NCBI RefSeq assembly: GCF_000711215.1
Contig: NZ_JOMF01000005.1
Span: forward strand, 1 to 64,000
Direction: 5' to 3'
DNA length: 64,000 nt
Source of the DNA: Methanomicrobium mobile BP
GTDB taxonomy: Archaea; Halobacteriota; Methanomicrobia; Methanomicrobiales; Methanomicrobiaceae
Numbering within the stretch: position 1 is the stretch's first letter; each line of letters opens with the position of its first letter. Below the pieces are notes generated by a model. The model searched no databases. It worked only from the letters and a program-made list of their open reading frames with translations, and was not told the origin of the DNA. The position numbers and the translations under genes are program-made. This document shows, one piece after another, positions 25,084 through 35,019 of the stretch.

Positions 25084-26430
25084 ATGGAAGTTGAAATAAT
25101 AGCCGTCGGCGGATACAACGAGGTCGGAAGAAACATGACCGCGGTACGCTGCGGCAAAGAGATAGTTATCTTTGATATGGGTCTTAGGCTTGACCAGATA
25201 ATGATCCATGAGGATGCCGAGGTAGAAAACATGCATTCTCTCGATTTAATCGAGATGAAGGCAATCCCCGACGATACCATAATGAACACGGTCGAGGGCA
25301 GTGTCAAGGCAATCGTCTGTACTCACGGACATCTGGACCACATCGGCGCCATCCCCAAGCTTGCGCACCGCTACAATGCGCCGATTATAGGCACACCCTA
25401 TACCGCGAAGCTCATCGAGCAGCAGATCGAGGGCGAGAAGAAGTTCGGTGTCTCAAACAAGGTCTTCGCGCTCAATGCGGGCTCGAAATACAGATACGAG
25501 ATCTCAAAGGATCTCAGCCTCGAGTTCGTTAACGTCCAGCACTCTATTATAGACACGGCGATGGCGGTTCTTCACACGCCGGCGGGCATCATCATCTACG
25601 CAAACGATTTCAAGCTTGACAGGACACCCGTCCTCGGAAATCCGCCGGACTTCACGAGACTTCGCGAACTCGGAAAGGAAGGCGTTCTGGCTCTCATCAT
25701 CGAGAGTACCAACGTAAGACTTCCGGGACGCTGTCCGAGCGAGAGGATCGCTCAGAAGCTTGTCCGCGACGTCATGACGAGTTACGAGGACGAGAAGTGC
25801 GCTATGATTGTAAGCACTTTCTCATCCCACATTGCGCGTGTCAAGACGATTGCGGAGTGTGCTCACGAGATCGGAAGAGTCCCCATTCTTCTGGGACGCT
25901 CCATGGAGAGATATGCGGGCACTGCCGAGCAGATGAAGCTTGTCAGTTTCCCGCAGAGCACATCGATGTTCGGAAACCGCAAGACCGTCGACAGGACAAT
26001 GCGCCGCATGATGAAGGAGGGCAAGGACAAGTTCGTGCCCATCGTAACGGGTCATCAGGGTGAGGCGGGCGCCATTCTGACGAGGATTGCCGCCGGCGGC
26101 ACCCCTTACCGCATAGATAAGGGCGACAAAATCCTCTACAGCGCAAATATCATCCCCAACCCGATGAACTTCGGTCAGAGATATCATCAGGAAACCCTTC
26201 TGCGCATGAGGGGCGCAAGAATCTTCGACAGTCTTCACGTGAGCGGTCATGCACAGCGTGAGGATCACTACGAGGTCTTAAATCTCTTAAATCCGCAGCA
26301 CATCATACCGTCGCACGGCGATATCGACATGACCGGCGAGTACGTGAAGCTTGCGGCGGAATGCGGTTATACTCTGGGCAATGACGTTCATCTGCTCAGA
26401 AACGGCATGAGAGTTCTGGTTAACAGGTGA
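25084..26430 (+). CDS. rnj: Ribonuclease J (metallo-beta-lactamase/beta-CASP)
   Basis: 448 residues, the archaeal RNase J class that lacks the long bacterial C-terminal domain. It degrades or matures RNA, usually 5' to 3'. CTHGHLDHIGAIPKL is the HxHxDH zinc motif (about residues 80-94), IIYANDFKLD follows, and the beta-CASP part includes VSTFSSHIARVKTI and HVSGHAQREDH. It is the first gene after the A-tract block, and idsA and gltX follow. Confidence 0.93.
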   Translation: MEVEIIAVGGYNEVGRNMTAVRCGKEIVIFDMGLRLDQIMIHEDAEVENMHSLDLIEMKAIPDDTIMNTVEGSVKAIVCTHGHLDHIGAIPKLAHRYNAPIIGTPYTAKLIEQQIEGEKKFGVSNKVFALNAGSKYRYEISKDLSLEFVNVQHSIIDTAMAVLHTPAGIIIYANDFKLDRTPVLGNPPDFTRLRELGKEGVLALIIESTNVRLPGRCPSERIAQKLVRDVMTSYEDEKCAMIVSTFSSHIARVKTIAECAHEIGRVPILLGRSMERYAGTAEQMKLVSFPQSTSMFGNRKTVDRTMRRMMKEGKDKFVPIVTGHQGEAGAILTRIAAGGTPYRIDKGDKILYSANIIPNPMNFGQRYHQETLLRMRGARIFDSLHVSGHAQREDHYEVLNLLNPQHIIPSHGDIDMTGEYVKLAAECGYTLGNDVHLLRNGMRVLVNR

Positions 26431-26593
26431 AATCCGCAGATCTCACCCAATCTCAGCCGGATCTCAAACGCAATATTTTTGCATATATTCAATATCTTTC
26501 GGGGACAATCTGAATAGATATCAGTTAAAACAATAATGCAATCCGAAATTAAAAAACAGTAAAATTCGCTTTAATTCAGTAACAGGTAATACA

Positions 26594-27559
26594 ATGAATC
26601 TTGAAGAATTTCTGGAAAAAAACGCTGAAGATATAGATTTGGAACTTGACAGACTCTTTGGAGCCGCACCGGGTCAGCTCAGCAAGGCAAGTGCCCATCT
26701 TCTTGTTGCCGGCGGCAAAAGACTCAGACCCGCGGTTACCCTGCTTGCGGCGGAGATAATCAAGGCGGGATGTTCACGCGATATTCTGCCGGCGGCGCTT
26801 GCGCTTGAGGTTACCCATACTTTCACGCTCGTCCACGACGATATCATGGACAACGACTCGACACGCCGCGGTGTTCCCACCGTTCACTGTGTCTGGAACA
26901 TGCCGACGGCGATTCTTGCCGGCGATGTCCTCTATGCCGAGGCATTCGAGCTGATTACACGCAGTATCGCGGATGACACGGCAAAAGTCCTGAGCACCGA
27001 GATACTTGCACGCACATGCGTGGAGATCTGTCAGGGTCAGTTCGAGGATATGACTTTCGAGACCCGCGACGATGTCCTTGAATACGAATACATCGATATG
27101 GTCGGAAAAAAGACGGGCAAACTCTATGCGGCTGCTGCGGCAATCGGCGGCACGCTCGCCGGCGGCAACGTCAAGCAGGTTCAGGCTCTGCACGACTGGG
27201 GTTACTACAGCGGCATTGCTTTCCAGATTCAGGATGATGTAATCGATCTGATAACGCCGCCGGAGAAGAGCGGCAAGGATCAGGGCTCGGACTTAAGTGA
27301 GGGCAAACAGACCATTGTCGCCATAAAGGCACGCGAGGCGGGAATCGATCTCTCCAAGTTCAAGAAGCCGAACCTCACGAAAGAGGAGGTCGCCGAGGCC
27401 ATCGCACTTCTGGAGTCGAAGGGTATCTTAAAGGCGGTCACCGATACGGCGATGGAGTATGTCGCACGTGCAAAGGAACAGCTTACCGCTCTTCGCGACT
27501 GTCCCGAGAAACAGCTTCTGGCTGACATTACGGATTACTTTGTCACCAGAAACTTCTGA
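26594..27559 (+). CDS. idsA: Geranylgeranyl/farnesyl diphosphate synthase (trans-prenyltransferase)
   Basis: 321 residues. It condenses IPP with allylic diphosphates to form the C15-C20 chains of archaeal lipids. The two Asp-rich metal motifs are LVHDDIMDND (first, about residues 81-90) and FQIQDDVIDL (second). GGKRLRP at about 36-42 binds IPP. The product length determinant was not analysed. It also supplies the allylic primer for uppS. Confidence 0.94.
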   Translation: MNLEEFLEKNAEDIDLELDRLFGAAPGQLSKASAHLLVAGGKRLRPAVTLLAAEIIKAGCSRDILPAALALEVTHTFTLVHDDIMDNDSTRRGVPTVHCVWNMPTAILAGDVLYAEAFELITRSIADDTAKVLSTEILARTCVEICQGQFEDMTFETRDDVLEYEYIDMVGKKTGKLYAAAAAIGGTLAGGNVKQVQALHDWGYYSGIAFQIQDDVIDLITPPEKSGKDQGSDLSEGKQTIVAIKAREAGIDLSKFKKPNLTKEEVAEAIALLESKGILKAVTDTAMEYVARAKEQLTALRDCPEKQLLADITDYFVTRNF

Positions 27560-27586
27560 TTTTTTTAGTATTACTGAGAGGATTTT

Positions 27587-29284
27587 ATGTCGGTTGATCC
27601 AAGAGAGTTTTTTCTGATTCATGCGTTGAGCAACGCCGTTCAGCACAACAACGTTCCCAAGGCGGGCACGGTTCTCGGAATGCTGATGGGCAAACACCCG
27701 GAGTTTCGCTCGCAGGCAAAGGAGATGTCGGCGATTCTTGCCGAAATTTTAAAGGAAGTCGAGGCTTTGAGCCCCGAGGAGCGGGTTGCAAGACTTGAGA
27801 AGCTTGCACCCGAACTTCTGAACGCAAAGAAAGAGAAGAAGGAGAAGGTGCGCGAACTCCGTGCTCTTAAGAACGTCGGCGAAAGCGGCGTTGTTATGCG
27901 TTTTGCGCCGAATCCCAGCGGACCTCTTCATCTCGGTCACGCAAGAGCCGCGTATCTGAACGATTACTATGTGAGGAAATACGGCGGTCGATACGTGCTC
28001 AGGATTGAGGATACCGACCCGCGTCGTGTCGAGCCGGAGAACTATCAGCTCTTAATCGACGATACAAAGTGGATGGGGCTCAACATCACCGAGACCGTCT
28101 ATCAGAGCGACCGTTTCCCGATTTACTACGAGCACGGCAGAAAACTCATCGAGATGGGCGCGGCATATGTCTGTACCTGCGATTCGGAGAGTTTCAAGAA
28201 GCTCAAGGACGCCAAGGAGGAATGTCCGTGCAGGAACAGGTCGGTTGAGGATAATCTCGCGATGTGGGAGGATATGCTTGCCGGCAAATACGCGGAAGGC
28301 AGCGTTACCGTGCGCCTTAAGACCGATATCGCCCATCCCGACCCGGCAATGCGCGACTTTTCGATATTCCGCGTCGTCGATTCGCCGCATCCTAAGTTAA
28401 AGGACGCGAAAGTTTATCCGATGATGAATCTCTCGGTCGTCGTCGACGATCACCTGCTCGGCATTACCCATGTCATCCGCGGCAAGGACCATATCGCGAA
28501 TACGAAGAGGCAGGAGTATATCTACAATTATTTCGGCTGGAAGCAGCCCGAATACTACCATTACGGCAGGATGTCAATCGGCGATGTCGTTTTGTCGACG
28601 ACGGCGATGAAGAACGGTATCCGCGAGGGCACCTATACGGGCTGGGACGATATCCACCTCGGCACCATGAAAGCGATTGCAAGACGCGGTATTCTGCCTG
28701 AGGCGATTAAGAACGCGATGATAGATATCGGCGTGGGACAGACGGATATTCAGTTCTCGTGGGAGAATCTCTTTGCGGCGAACAAGGAGCTTATCGACCC
28801 CGTAGTAAACCGCTACTTCTGCGTGACCGATCCCGTAAAGTGCGTTGTAAAGAATGCGCCGACCGTGACCGCAAAAGCGCTCTTAAACCCCAACGACGAA
28901 TCGAAGGGTTACCGCGAGCTGAAGTTTTCCGGCGCTCTCTATGCCGATCCCGCCGACCTTAAGGACGTAACCATGGTGAGATTCAAGGATCTCTTCAATG
29001 CGAAGGTTTCCGCGAATGCGGACGGCACTTTTTCGCTCGAATACTCTGGAGAGTCCCTTGAGGATGCGAGAAAGGAGAAGGCAAGGATTGTTCACTGGCT
29101 GCCGGCGGACGATTCACAGATTGTGAAGTGCCTGCTCCGTGCGCCCGACGGCGATAAGGAAGGTTTCTGCGAGAGGAGCGTCATAAAGGAATCCGGCAAA
29201 GTCGTTCAGTTCGAGAGAGTCGGCTTTGCAAGGATAGATTCCGCGGACAACGAAAAGGTTGTTGCCTACTTCGCACACCATTAA
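27587..29284 (+). CDS. gltX: Glutamyl-tRNA synthetase
   Basis: 565 residues, archaeal/eukaryotic type. NPSGPLHLGHARAAYLND (about residue 108) is the HIGH motif. The KMSKS-type loop reads LSTTAMKNGI, less lysine-rich than usual. An N-terminal helical part of about 95 residues precedes the catalytic domain, and a beta-barrel anticodon domain forms the C-terminal 180 residues, as in non-bacterial GluRS. In this lineage the enzyme may also charge tRNA-Gln for later amidation. A T7 run (29287-29293) follows the stop. Confidence 0.95.
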   Translation: MSVDPREFFLIHALSNAVQHNNVPKAGTVLGMLMGKHPEFRSQAKEMSAILAEILKEVEALSPEERVARLEKLAPELLNAKKEKKEKVRELRALKNVGESGVVMRFAPNPSGPLHLGHARAAYLNDYYVRKYGGRYVLRIEDTDPRRVEPENYQLLIDDTKWMGLNITETVYQSDRFPIYYEHGRKLIEMGAAYVCTCDSESFKKLKDAKEECPCRNRSVEDNLAMWEDMLAGKYAEGSVTVRLKTDIAHPDPAMRDFSIFRVVDSPHPKLKDAKVYPMMNLSVVVDDHLLGITHVIRGKDHIANTKRQEYIYNYFGWKQPEYYHYGRMSIGDVVLSTTAMKNGIREGTYTGWDDIHLGTMKAIARRGILPEAIKNAMIDIGVGQTDIQFSWENLFAANKELIDPVVNRYFCVTDPVKCVVKNAPTVTAKALLNPNDESKGYRELKFSGALYADPADLKDVTMVRFKDLFNAKVSANADGTFSLEYSGESLEDARKEKARIVHWLPADDSQIVKCLLRAPDGDKEGFCERSVIKESGKVVQFERVGFARIDSADNEKVVAYFAHH

Positions 29285-29286
29285 TC

Positions 29287-29293
29287 TTTTTTT
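29287..29293 (+). terminator. T-run terminator after gltX
   Basis: Seven T residues begin two bases after the gltX stop, with another T-rich stretch after 29345. Archaeal polymerase can terminate on such runs. The next gene is convergent, so an end of transcription is expected here. Confidence 0.45.
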
Positions 29294-29398
29294 CGGCGGC
29301 GAATCATATTCGCAGCTGTTCGCGTCTATTCACGTCTGTTTGCGGCTGGAATTGGGTCTTTTGTTCGGAAAAACGAATTATTATGGATTTAAAATCCT

Positions 29399-30226
29399 TT
29401 ATATCGGTACCGCGCCCTGTATTCTCTCTTTAGTGAATGTCCTTTGCGGATATGAAGGTGCATCTTCCCCGTAAATATAAAAGCCAATGATGCTGGAAGG
29501 TTGGTTCATATTGTGGGGGTTGCATTTCGTACAGATATCTTCTCTCAATCTCTTTTTATTATTATAATCCGTGAAATAACCGGGCCAATTGACGGTGAAC
29601 GTTAATTTGTAGATTTCGTCCTTTTCAGGTTTTATCAGATCTGCATTAATCCTGTATGTTCTTGATTCTGAGGCTGCCAGATTGTTTACTTCTATATCCT
29701 CAACCGGCAGGTATGCAATAAATTCTTCATCAATGTATTCTACGCTTGTATTGACTTTTGAGACGCTCAGCGTTACGTTATAGACGGCATGACGACAATC
29801 AATACCTGCTCCGTTATATACGGTGTAATCATAACTCAGTTTGTTTCCGTCAACCGATACATTTGCATTATACCAGATATCATCATACTCTTTCGGTCTT
29901 GTTTCTTTTTTGCTCATGTGATCTCCGATATATACGGGTTTTTGCCACATTTCGGGCTTTCTGAGCTGAAATGTGTCGTTGTCGCTGAAATAATCAATCT
30001 CCGGCGGGCGATCCTCAGGATCAGACCACATAATCACTAAGTCTTCGGGAAGCGAGTATCCGCCCATCCACTGCCTCATCATCTCTTCATCCAAGTAGTA
30101 ATATGCCGATTGCACCGGCGGCGGCACAAAGAGAATTACGTAAATCATTACGGATGTCATTATTGCCGCAATTAAAACCAATATTTTTGCCTTTTTTGAG
30201 ATCGTAGTGTCCATCTTATTCCCCAT
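29399..30226 (-). CDS. Membrane-anchored extracellular protein, distant member of the 53-57 kb paralogue family
   Basis: 275 residues with one hydrophobic segment (about residues 15-35) and a long outside part rich in Tyr, Asp and Asn with several N-x-S/T sites. I do not recognise a named domain. The stretch VDGNKLSYDYTVYNGAGIDCRHAVYNVTLSVS follows the same pattern as a segment of the paralogues at 53.6, 55.3 and 56.2 kb (Asp, LxYD, NG, Cys, Ala, Asn, Ser). It later has DEIYKLTFTVNWPG against NEIYYLRIYYK...VPG. A beta-sandwich surface protein is inferred. An ACTATATATAGT promoter-like sequence lies upstream. Confidence 0.6.
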   Translation of the reverse strand: MGNKMDTTISKKAKILVLIAAIMTSVMIYVILFVPPPVQSAYYYLDEEMMRQWMGGYSLPEDLVIMWSDPEDRPPEIDYFSDNDTFQLRKPEMWQKPVYIGDHMSKKETRPKEYDDIWYNANVSVDGNKLSYDYTVYNGAGIDCRHAVYNVTLSVSKVNTSVEYIDEEFIAYLPVEDIEVNNLAASESRTYRINADLIKPEKDEIYKLTFTVNWPGYFTDYNNKKRLREDICTKCNPHNMNQPSSIIGFYIYGEDAPSYPQRTFTKERIQGAVPI

Positions 30227-30349
30227 GTAAGAAACCGAACGCGGCTATTTTATGAGACTATTCTTCTGCGACTATATATAGTAATACGCTATCGTCAGGA
30301 AAAAAGCGAACATCGGGAAAGTTTCTCCGGCAAAAAAGGTATATTCGGG

Positions 30350-31024
30350 TTATTCTTCGGTCTTCGGTACTTTCAACTGCTCGGTAAGGCTCTTGAACGA
30401 CGCTTCTTCGGCTTCCTTCTTTGTGAAGACCGTAATTTTGTCGTTTGCCTGGAGTTTAATAAGACCGTTGGGGATGATGAGTTCCTTTCCTTCCCTGTTA
30501 ATCGCGATAAAGACAAAGTCTTTGACACGCAGCTGGCGGATTTCTTTATCGACGGAGGGTGCGCCTTCCTCTACGGTCATCTCAAAGATGGTGCCGCCCG
30601 GAATCGTGGCGACCTGCTGCATATCGGGAGATCCCGACCAGTAATAGAGTCTGTTGGCGACGAGCTCATCGGGATTTTCGGTGATCTTTACGCCGACCTC
30701 TTTGAACAGGTCGGAATGTCCCATCTGATTGACGATAGAGACCACATTCGCGACATTGTATCGTTTTGCGAGCCAGCATGTCATGAGATTTACGGCATCG
30801 TCGGCGGTTGCGGTGACGATTGCGTCCGCCCTGTCGATACCGGCATCCTCAAGTATCGATCTGTCGGTCGCGTTTCCGACGACTGCCATGACATCGTAAT
30901 GTTCCAGAATCTCATTACAACGCTCTTCTTTTACGTCAACAACCGCGATACTGTCACCGTGTTCCGCCGCGATGGATACAAGCGTTCTTCCTATTCCCCC
31001 GAGACCGACAATAATGATATACAT
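30350..31024 (-). CDS. trkA: TrkA-type potassium uptake regulatory protein
   Basis: 224 residues, one RCK unit. The N-terminal Rossmann domain starts MYIIIVGLGGIGRTLVSIA (GxGxxG, NAD binding) with VVDVKEERC after strand 2; the C-terminal RCK_C domain spans about residues 140-215. It gates a Trk/Ktr-type potassium channel from the cytoplasmic side. No trkH or channel gene is next to it, so its partner must be elsewhere. Confidence 0.9.
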   Translation of the reverse strand: MYIIIVGLGGIGRTLVSIAAEHGDSIAVVDVKEERCNEILEHYDVMAVVGNATDRSILEDAGIDRADAIVTATADDAVNLMTCWLAKRYNVANVVSIVNQMGHSDLFKEVGVKITENPDELVANRLYYWSGSPDMQQVATIPGGTIFEMTVEEGAPSVDKEIRQLRVKDFVFIAINREGKELIIPNGLIKLQANDKITVFTKKEAEEASFKSLTEQLKVPKTEE

Positions 31025-31161
31025 ATTATTTTCTTATTAAGCGGCATTCCATTAAAAACTGTTCTATTGTTCCCTCCGCCGATTATTTTCTCAAGAACGG
31101 ACGACAATTTCCCAAGCGGCAATGCTTATAAATATAATTCATGAACGGCAAATACTAAAGC

Positions 31162-31845
31162 GTGATCTGCGGAATTGATGAAGCCGGAAAAGGCTCGGTC
31201 TTGGGTCCCATGGTAGTCGGCGGTGTTCTGGGCGTCTCCGCCGAAGAGATGAGCGGGCACGAGTTTGCCGATTCGAAGACGCTCACCCCGAAGAGACGCG
31301 AAGAGTTGTATGACGATATCGTCTCGCGCTATAAAACCGCGGTCGTCGTCCTCGATGCCGTTAAAATCGACGAATGCCGCAAAATACATTCAATGAACGA
31401 GATAGTCGCCATCTGCCATGCGAAAACCGTTGAAAAACTGGAGCCGCCGGAGGATTCGCGCATATATCTCGATGCCTGCGACGTCAATGAGGTAAGATAC
31501 GGCTTTGAAGTCGGCAGATATCTCTGCGAGTTCAGCGAGACAATAGGTTCGCGGATTAAATCCGGCAATACCGAGATAATCTCGGAGCACAAAGCCGATA
31601 TGAAATTCCCCGTCGTAAGCGCGGCGTCGATAGTCGCGAAGGTGACCCGCGACAGACTCATAGAGAAGCTCTCGGGGGAATACGGCGATATCGGCAGCGG
31701 ATACCCTTCCGATCCCGTAACCATGAGTTTCCTCGAGAGATACATGCGAAACGAGGGGAAAACACCGGCGATTGCGCGGCGAAGCTGGAAGACGGTCTCG
31801 AATGTCGAGGCAAAACTCAGACAGAGGACACTTTTCGATTATTGA
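31162..31845 (+). CDS. rnhB: Ribonuclease HII
   Basis: 227 residues from a GTG. It cuts RNA in RNA-DNA hybrids and at single ribonucleotides. ICGIDEAGKGSVLGPMVVGG carries the first catalytic Asp-Glu pair; DSKTLTPKRRE and YLDACDV (third Asp) follow; SAASIVAKVTRD is also conserved. The start codon has no ATG alternative that keeps the DEAG motif, which lies at residues 5-8. Confidence 0.94.
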   Translation: MICGIDEAGKGSVLGPMVVGGVLGVSAEEMSGHEFADSKTLTPKRREELYDDIVSRYKTAVVVLDAVKIDECRKIHSMNEIVAICHAKTVEKLEPPEDSRIYLDACDVNEVRYGFEVGRYLCEFSETIGSRIKSGNTEIISEHKADMKFPVVSAASIVAKVTRDRLIEKLSGEYGDIGSGYPSDPVTMSFLERYMRNEGKTPAIARRSWKTVSNVEAKLRQRTLFDY

Positions 31846-31917
31846 GCCCGAAATAATTTCGGCTCACATATCCCTCAAGAGTAATTTCATCATATAGGGA
31901 GTTTAATTAATAGAGAG

Positions 31918-33219
31918 ATGGATTGGCTCATAATAGTACTTCTGGTAATCGCGGTTTACCTCCTGATTGTCGAATATATCCGGCAAAGGAATCTGTTTCC
32001 TGATTATGTCATGTTTTACGGTCCGATTCTGGCGCTTAAGACCGACAACGTAAAATTCTTCGACAGGTTCATTCCGTACACGCGATTCTTCAGGGCATAC
32101 GGAACGCTCGGCGCACTCATGGTCGTGGTCGTATCCGTTCTCATGTCAATCCTTATGCTTCTAACTCTGTATCGGACGGCAATGTCGCCGCCGCCGGCAA
32201 CGGGCATCTATGAGCCGCAGAATATTCTCGCGATTCCGGGGGTAAACGAGTTCCTGCCGCTCTCGTTTGCCGTAATCTTCGCATTCGTCGTCACTCTCGC
32301 CGTGCATGAAGGCGGTCACGGCATTCTCTCGAGGATTGAAGGGATGAGGGTAAAGAGCACGGGTCTTTTATTCTTTGTCATCCCAATCGGCGCTTTCGTC
32401 GAGCCGGACGAGAAAGATGTCGAGTCGGCATCGCGGAAAGCAAGAATCAGGATGTTCGGAGCCGGCATCACCAATAATATCGCCGTTGCTCTCGTGAGTT
32501 TTATCGCGGTGGTTCTGCTCATGGGGCTTGCGGTGCCAGCCGATACTCCCTATGTCAACTCCATATACAAGGATTATCCCGCATACAACGCCGGACTTGA
32601 GCCGAATTCGCTGATTGTCTCCTATAATGGGGTGCCGATATCGACAAGAGCCGACCTCTACGGATACCTCGACAAGACGAAGCCCGGCGATATCGTCGAA
32701 CTCGGCACGGAGAAGAACGGCGTCGTCTCGTATCACAAGCTCACCCTTTCCGAGTGGCCCAAAGGCTCGAACAACGAATACGGGTTTATGGGTGTCGCCT
32801 TCTATGATGCCGCGCAGGTAAAGAAGATCTTCAATGCGATGAGCCTGTCGCCGATAGGACCCATTTTCCTGGTCTATGTGCCGATAAACACCATGATGGA
32901 CGGCAACAGCATGGGTCTGGGTATCCTCGCCTTTGATTCGCCGGAATACATCTGCTGGGATGTGCCCTTCGCGGGTTTCTGGACGGTTGTGCAGGTGTTC
33001 TTCTGGTTATTCTGGCTGAATTTTGCGGTCGCGACCTTCAATGCGCTTCCTTTCGTCCCGCTGGACGGCGGTTACATCATGAAGGAGGGTGTTCAGCATA
33101 TCTTTGAGAAGAGGAAGTATCCCGAGAAATACGCGAATATGGTAGTGGCTTCCCTCAGCTGGTTCATGATAATGGTGGTCGTGATGATAATCTTCATCCC
33201 CCACATCACGCATCTCTGA
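31918..33219 (+). CDS. Site-2 protease family membrane metalloprotease (M50) with PDZ domain
   Basis: 433 residues with several membrane segments (about 2-22, 65-90, 115-140, 180-205, 345-370, 405-430). HEGGH at about residue 127 is the HExxH zinc site, and NALPFVPLDGGYI near residue 380 supplies the third ligand Asp. A PDZ-like domain (about 215-290, YPAYNAGLEPNSLIVSYNGVPI) lies between them, as in RseP-type proteases. It probably cuts membrane-bound regulators or signal peptides. The window has a membrane-anchored winged-helix protein at 54.7 kb, but no link can be shown. Confidence 0.88.
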   Translation: MDWLIIVLLVIAVYLLIVEYIRQRNLFPDYVMFYGPILALKTDNVKFFDRFIPYTRFFRAYGTLGALMVVVVSVLMSILMLLTLYRTAMSPPPATGIYEPQNILAIPGVNEFLPLSFAVIFAFVVTLAVHEGGHGILSRIEGMRVKSTGLLFFVIPIGAFVEPDEKDVESASRKARIRMFGAGITNNIAVALVSFIAVVLLMGLAVPADTPYVNSIYKDYPAYNAGLEPNSLIVSYNGVPISTRADLYGYLDKTKPGDIVELGTEKNGVVSYHKLTLSEWPKGSNNEYGFMGVAFYDAAQVKKIFNAMSLSPIGPIFLVYVPINTMMDGNSMGLGILAFDSPEYICWDVPFAGFWTVVQVFFWLFWLNFAVATFNALPFVPLDGGYIMKEGVQHIFEKRKYPEKYANMVVASLSWFMIMVVVMIIFIPHITHL

Positions 33220-33638
33220 GATGCCGATGAAGTGCATAAGAGCAAAGTTCGATGTTTGAGGTCCAAAGTCCGAAATCCGAAGTTTGAAGTCCGAAGTTCA
33301 AAATTTGAAATTCGGAAAAAATTCCTGCCCGAAAACGGGGAAATCCGCCTAACGGTGTCCCTGCCTTACTCACGTGCCGAATCACGGTGTGAAGAAATAA
33401 ATCAACTTTTTTTCATCTCAGTTTGCAAAGTTTTTTATTATCCCTTGACTCAATTGTATTTACCGACAGCAACAAGTATGTAATATTATCCGTGATATTA
33501 TCCGTTACAGTCTCCGTGACAATCTCTGTGAAGTATCCGTTACGGAATCCGTGACAGTATATGTGTAATATCCGTTTAGTATCTGTGTAATCTTTCGAAT
33601 TCCAGTAATATTTATTAAATCGGGTAAAGGGCGGGCAT
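33220..33638. repeat. 419-bp intergenic region with two families of short repeats
   Basis: Positions about 33243-33320 consist of AAGTCCGAAATCCGAAGTTTG-like units, 7-12 bases each. Positions about 33473-33600 consist of ATCCGTGAC/ATCCGTTAC-like units spaced by 10-14 bases. No gene is visible. The last 40 bases before the decarboxylase contain its ribosome binding site (AAAGGGCGGG). Confidence 0.5.
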
Positions 33639-34841
33639 ATGATTGATCCAAACCGAAAGATCACTGTTCATCATATCGGCGATGAGCACAAGGAACTCCT
33701 GTATAAGCTTGCGGAAGAGCACGGCACTCCGCTTTTCATTGTAGATCATCAGCAGATAGAGAAACAGTACAGCGAATTTACGACGCGGCTTCCGAACGTT
33801 CAGGCATACTACGCGGTAAAAGCGAATCCGGATCCCGAGATAATCAAGACTCTTTTCGATGCCGGCGCAAGTTTCGACGTTTCCACAATGAAGGAGTTCA
33901 ATCTCGTATACGAGAACATTAAGGATATGCCCGAGAAAGAGCGCCTTGATTGGATAAAGAACAATATCATCGTCGCAAACACGATAAAGCCGGTTGAGAT
34001 GCTTGAGGAGCTGGATAAGTACGGTCCGCTGCTCACTTTCGACAATGCCGAGGAACTAAAGAAGATAAAGGCGCATGCACCGCATTCGGGATTAATACTT
34101 AGAATCCGCGTCCCCAACACGGGCTCGCTCTCGGAACTTTCGTCGAAGTTCGGCGCCGACCCCTCGAATGCCGTTAATCTCATTACCGAAGCCTATGTGA
34201 TGGGTCTTACGGTGGAGGGTCTGAGTTTCCATGTCGGCAGCCAGTGCGTAAACTTCGAGAATTATATCGTTGCCCTTGAGATGTGTTCGGGTATTCTGAA
34301 GGAATATTACGCACGCACGGGTCAGAAGATGAGAATTCTGGATATCGGCGGCGGATTCCCCGTAAAATACAATAATTCGGTGAAGTCCATAAGGGCGCTT
34401 GCCGTCCTCTTCAACGAGGAATTGAAACGTCTGTTCCCGCCCGACATTCTGGTCATTGCCGAACCCGGACGTTTCATTGTGGCAAATGCCTGTGTTCTCG
34501 TCTCGAAAGTCATCGGAAAGGCTGTTCGCGACGGCAAAACCTGCTACTACATCAACGACGGCATATACGGAACTTATTCCGGGCTGGTCTTCGATCATAT
34601 CAGTTATCCGATTCTTTCGTTTAAGGAGTCGGAAGAGACCAAACTTTCGTCGGTTTTCGGTCCGACCTGCGATGCTTTCGATACCCTGACGCTCTCGGCG
34701 GAGCTTCCCGATCTCAGGATAGGCGACTTTGTCTATACCGAGAATATCGGCGCGTACTCCTCGGCATCCGCGACCCTCTTCAACGGTTGCGAGCCGGCGA
34801 AAGTGCTCCACATCAATATCGACCGAAGGTCGATTGATTAA
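33639..34841 (+). CDS. Fold III PLP-dependent ornithine/lysine-type decarboxylase
   Basis: 400 residues. An alanine-racemase-like barrel binds PLP through the Lys of YYAVKANPDPEI (about residue 55). HVGSQC, DIGGGFPV and AEPGRFIVA are phosphate- and substrate-binding blocks. GPTCDAFDTL near the C-terminus matches the Cys-Asp motif of ornithine/lysine decarboxylases rather than the meso-diaminopimelate type. It would make putrescine or cadaverine for polyamines, in line with the spermidine need of deoxyhypusine synthase. Substrate assignment is tentative; diaminopimelate decarboxylase is the alternative. Confidence 0.82.
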   Translation: MIDPNRKITVHHIGDEHKELLYKLAEEHGTPLFIVDHQQIEKQYSEFTTRLPNVQAYYAVKANPDPEIIKTLFDAGASFDVSTMKEFNLVYENIKDMPEKERLDWIKNNIIVANTIKPVEMLEELDKYGPLLTFDNAEELKKIKAHAPHSGLILRIRVPNTGSLSELSSKFGADPSNAVNLITEAYVMGLTVEGLSFHVGSQCVNFENYIVALEMCSGILKEYYARTGQKMRILDIGGGFPVKYNNSVKSIRALAVLFNEELKRLFPPDILVIAEPGRFIVANACVLVSKVIGKAVRDGKTCYYINDGIYGTYSGLVFDHISYPILSFKESEETKLSSVFGPTCDAFDTLTLSAELPDLRIGDFVYTENIGAYSSASATLFNGCEPAKVLHINIDRRSID

Positions 34842-34850
34842 ACCTATATT

Positions 34851-34930
34851 CTTATTTTACTGTTTATTGCCTTATTTTACTGTTTATTGCCTTATTTTAC
34901 TGTTTATTGCCTTATTTTACTGTTTTTTGC
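34851..34930. repeat. Four tandem copies of a 20-bp repeat
   Basis: CTTATTTTACTGTTTATTGC occurs four times head to tail (34851, 34871, 34891, 34911), the last with two base changes. Each unit has two 10-base halves of T-rich sequence. It starts just after the decarboxylase stop, so it may also serve as its terminator. It has no spacers and is not a CRISPR. Confidence 0.85.
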
Positions 34931-35019
34931 GCATTGTCAATGCAGACATGCGTGTGTTTGACGTGTGTTTAACCGAAGGTATCCCAAGATTAAATAATGT
35001 ATAAATCGAGTTATATGAG

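Noticed and set aside
34851-34930. Possible CRISPR array (20-bp repeat x4)
   Set aside because: The copies are directly adjacent with no unique spacers, and no cas gene is in the window. It is a simple tandem repeat.
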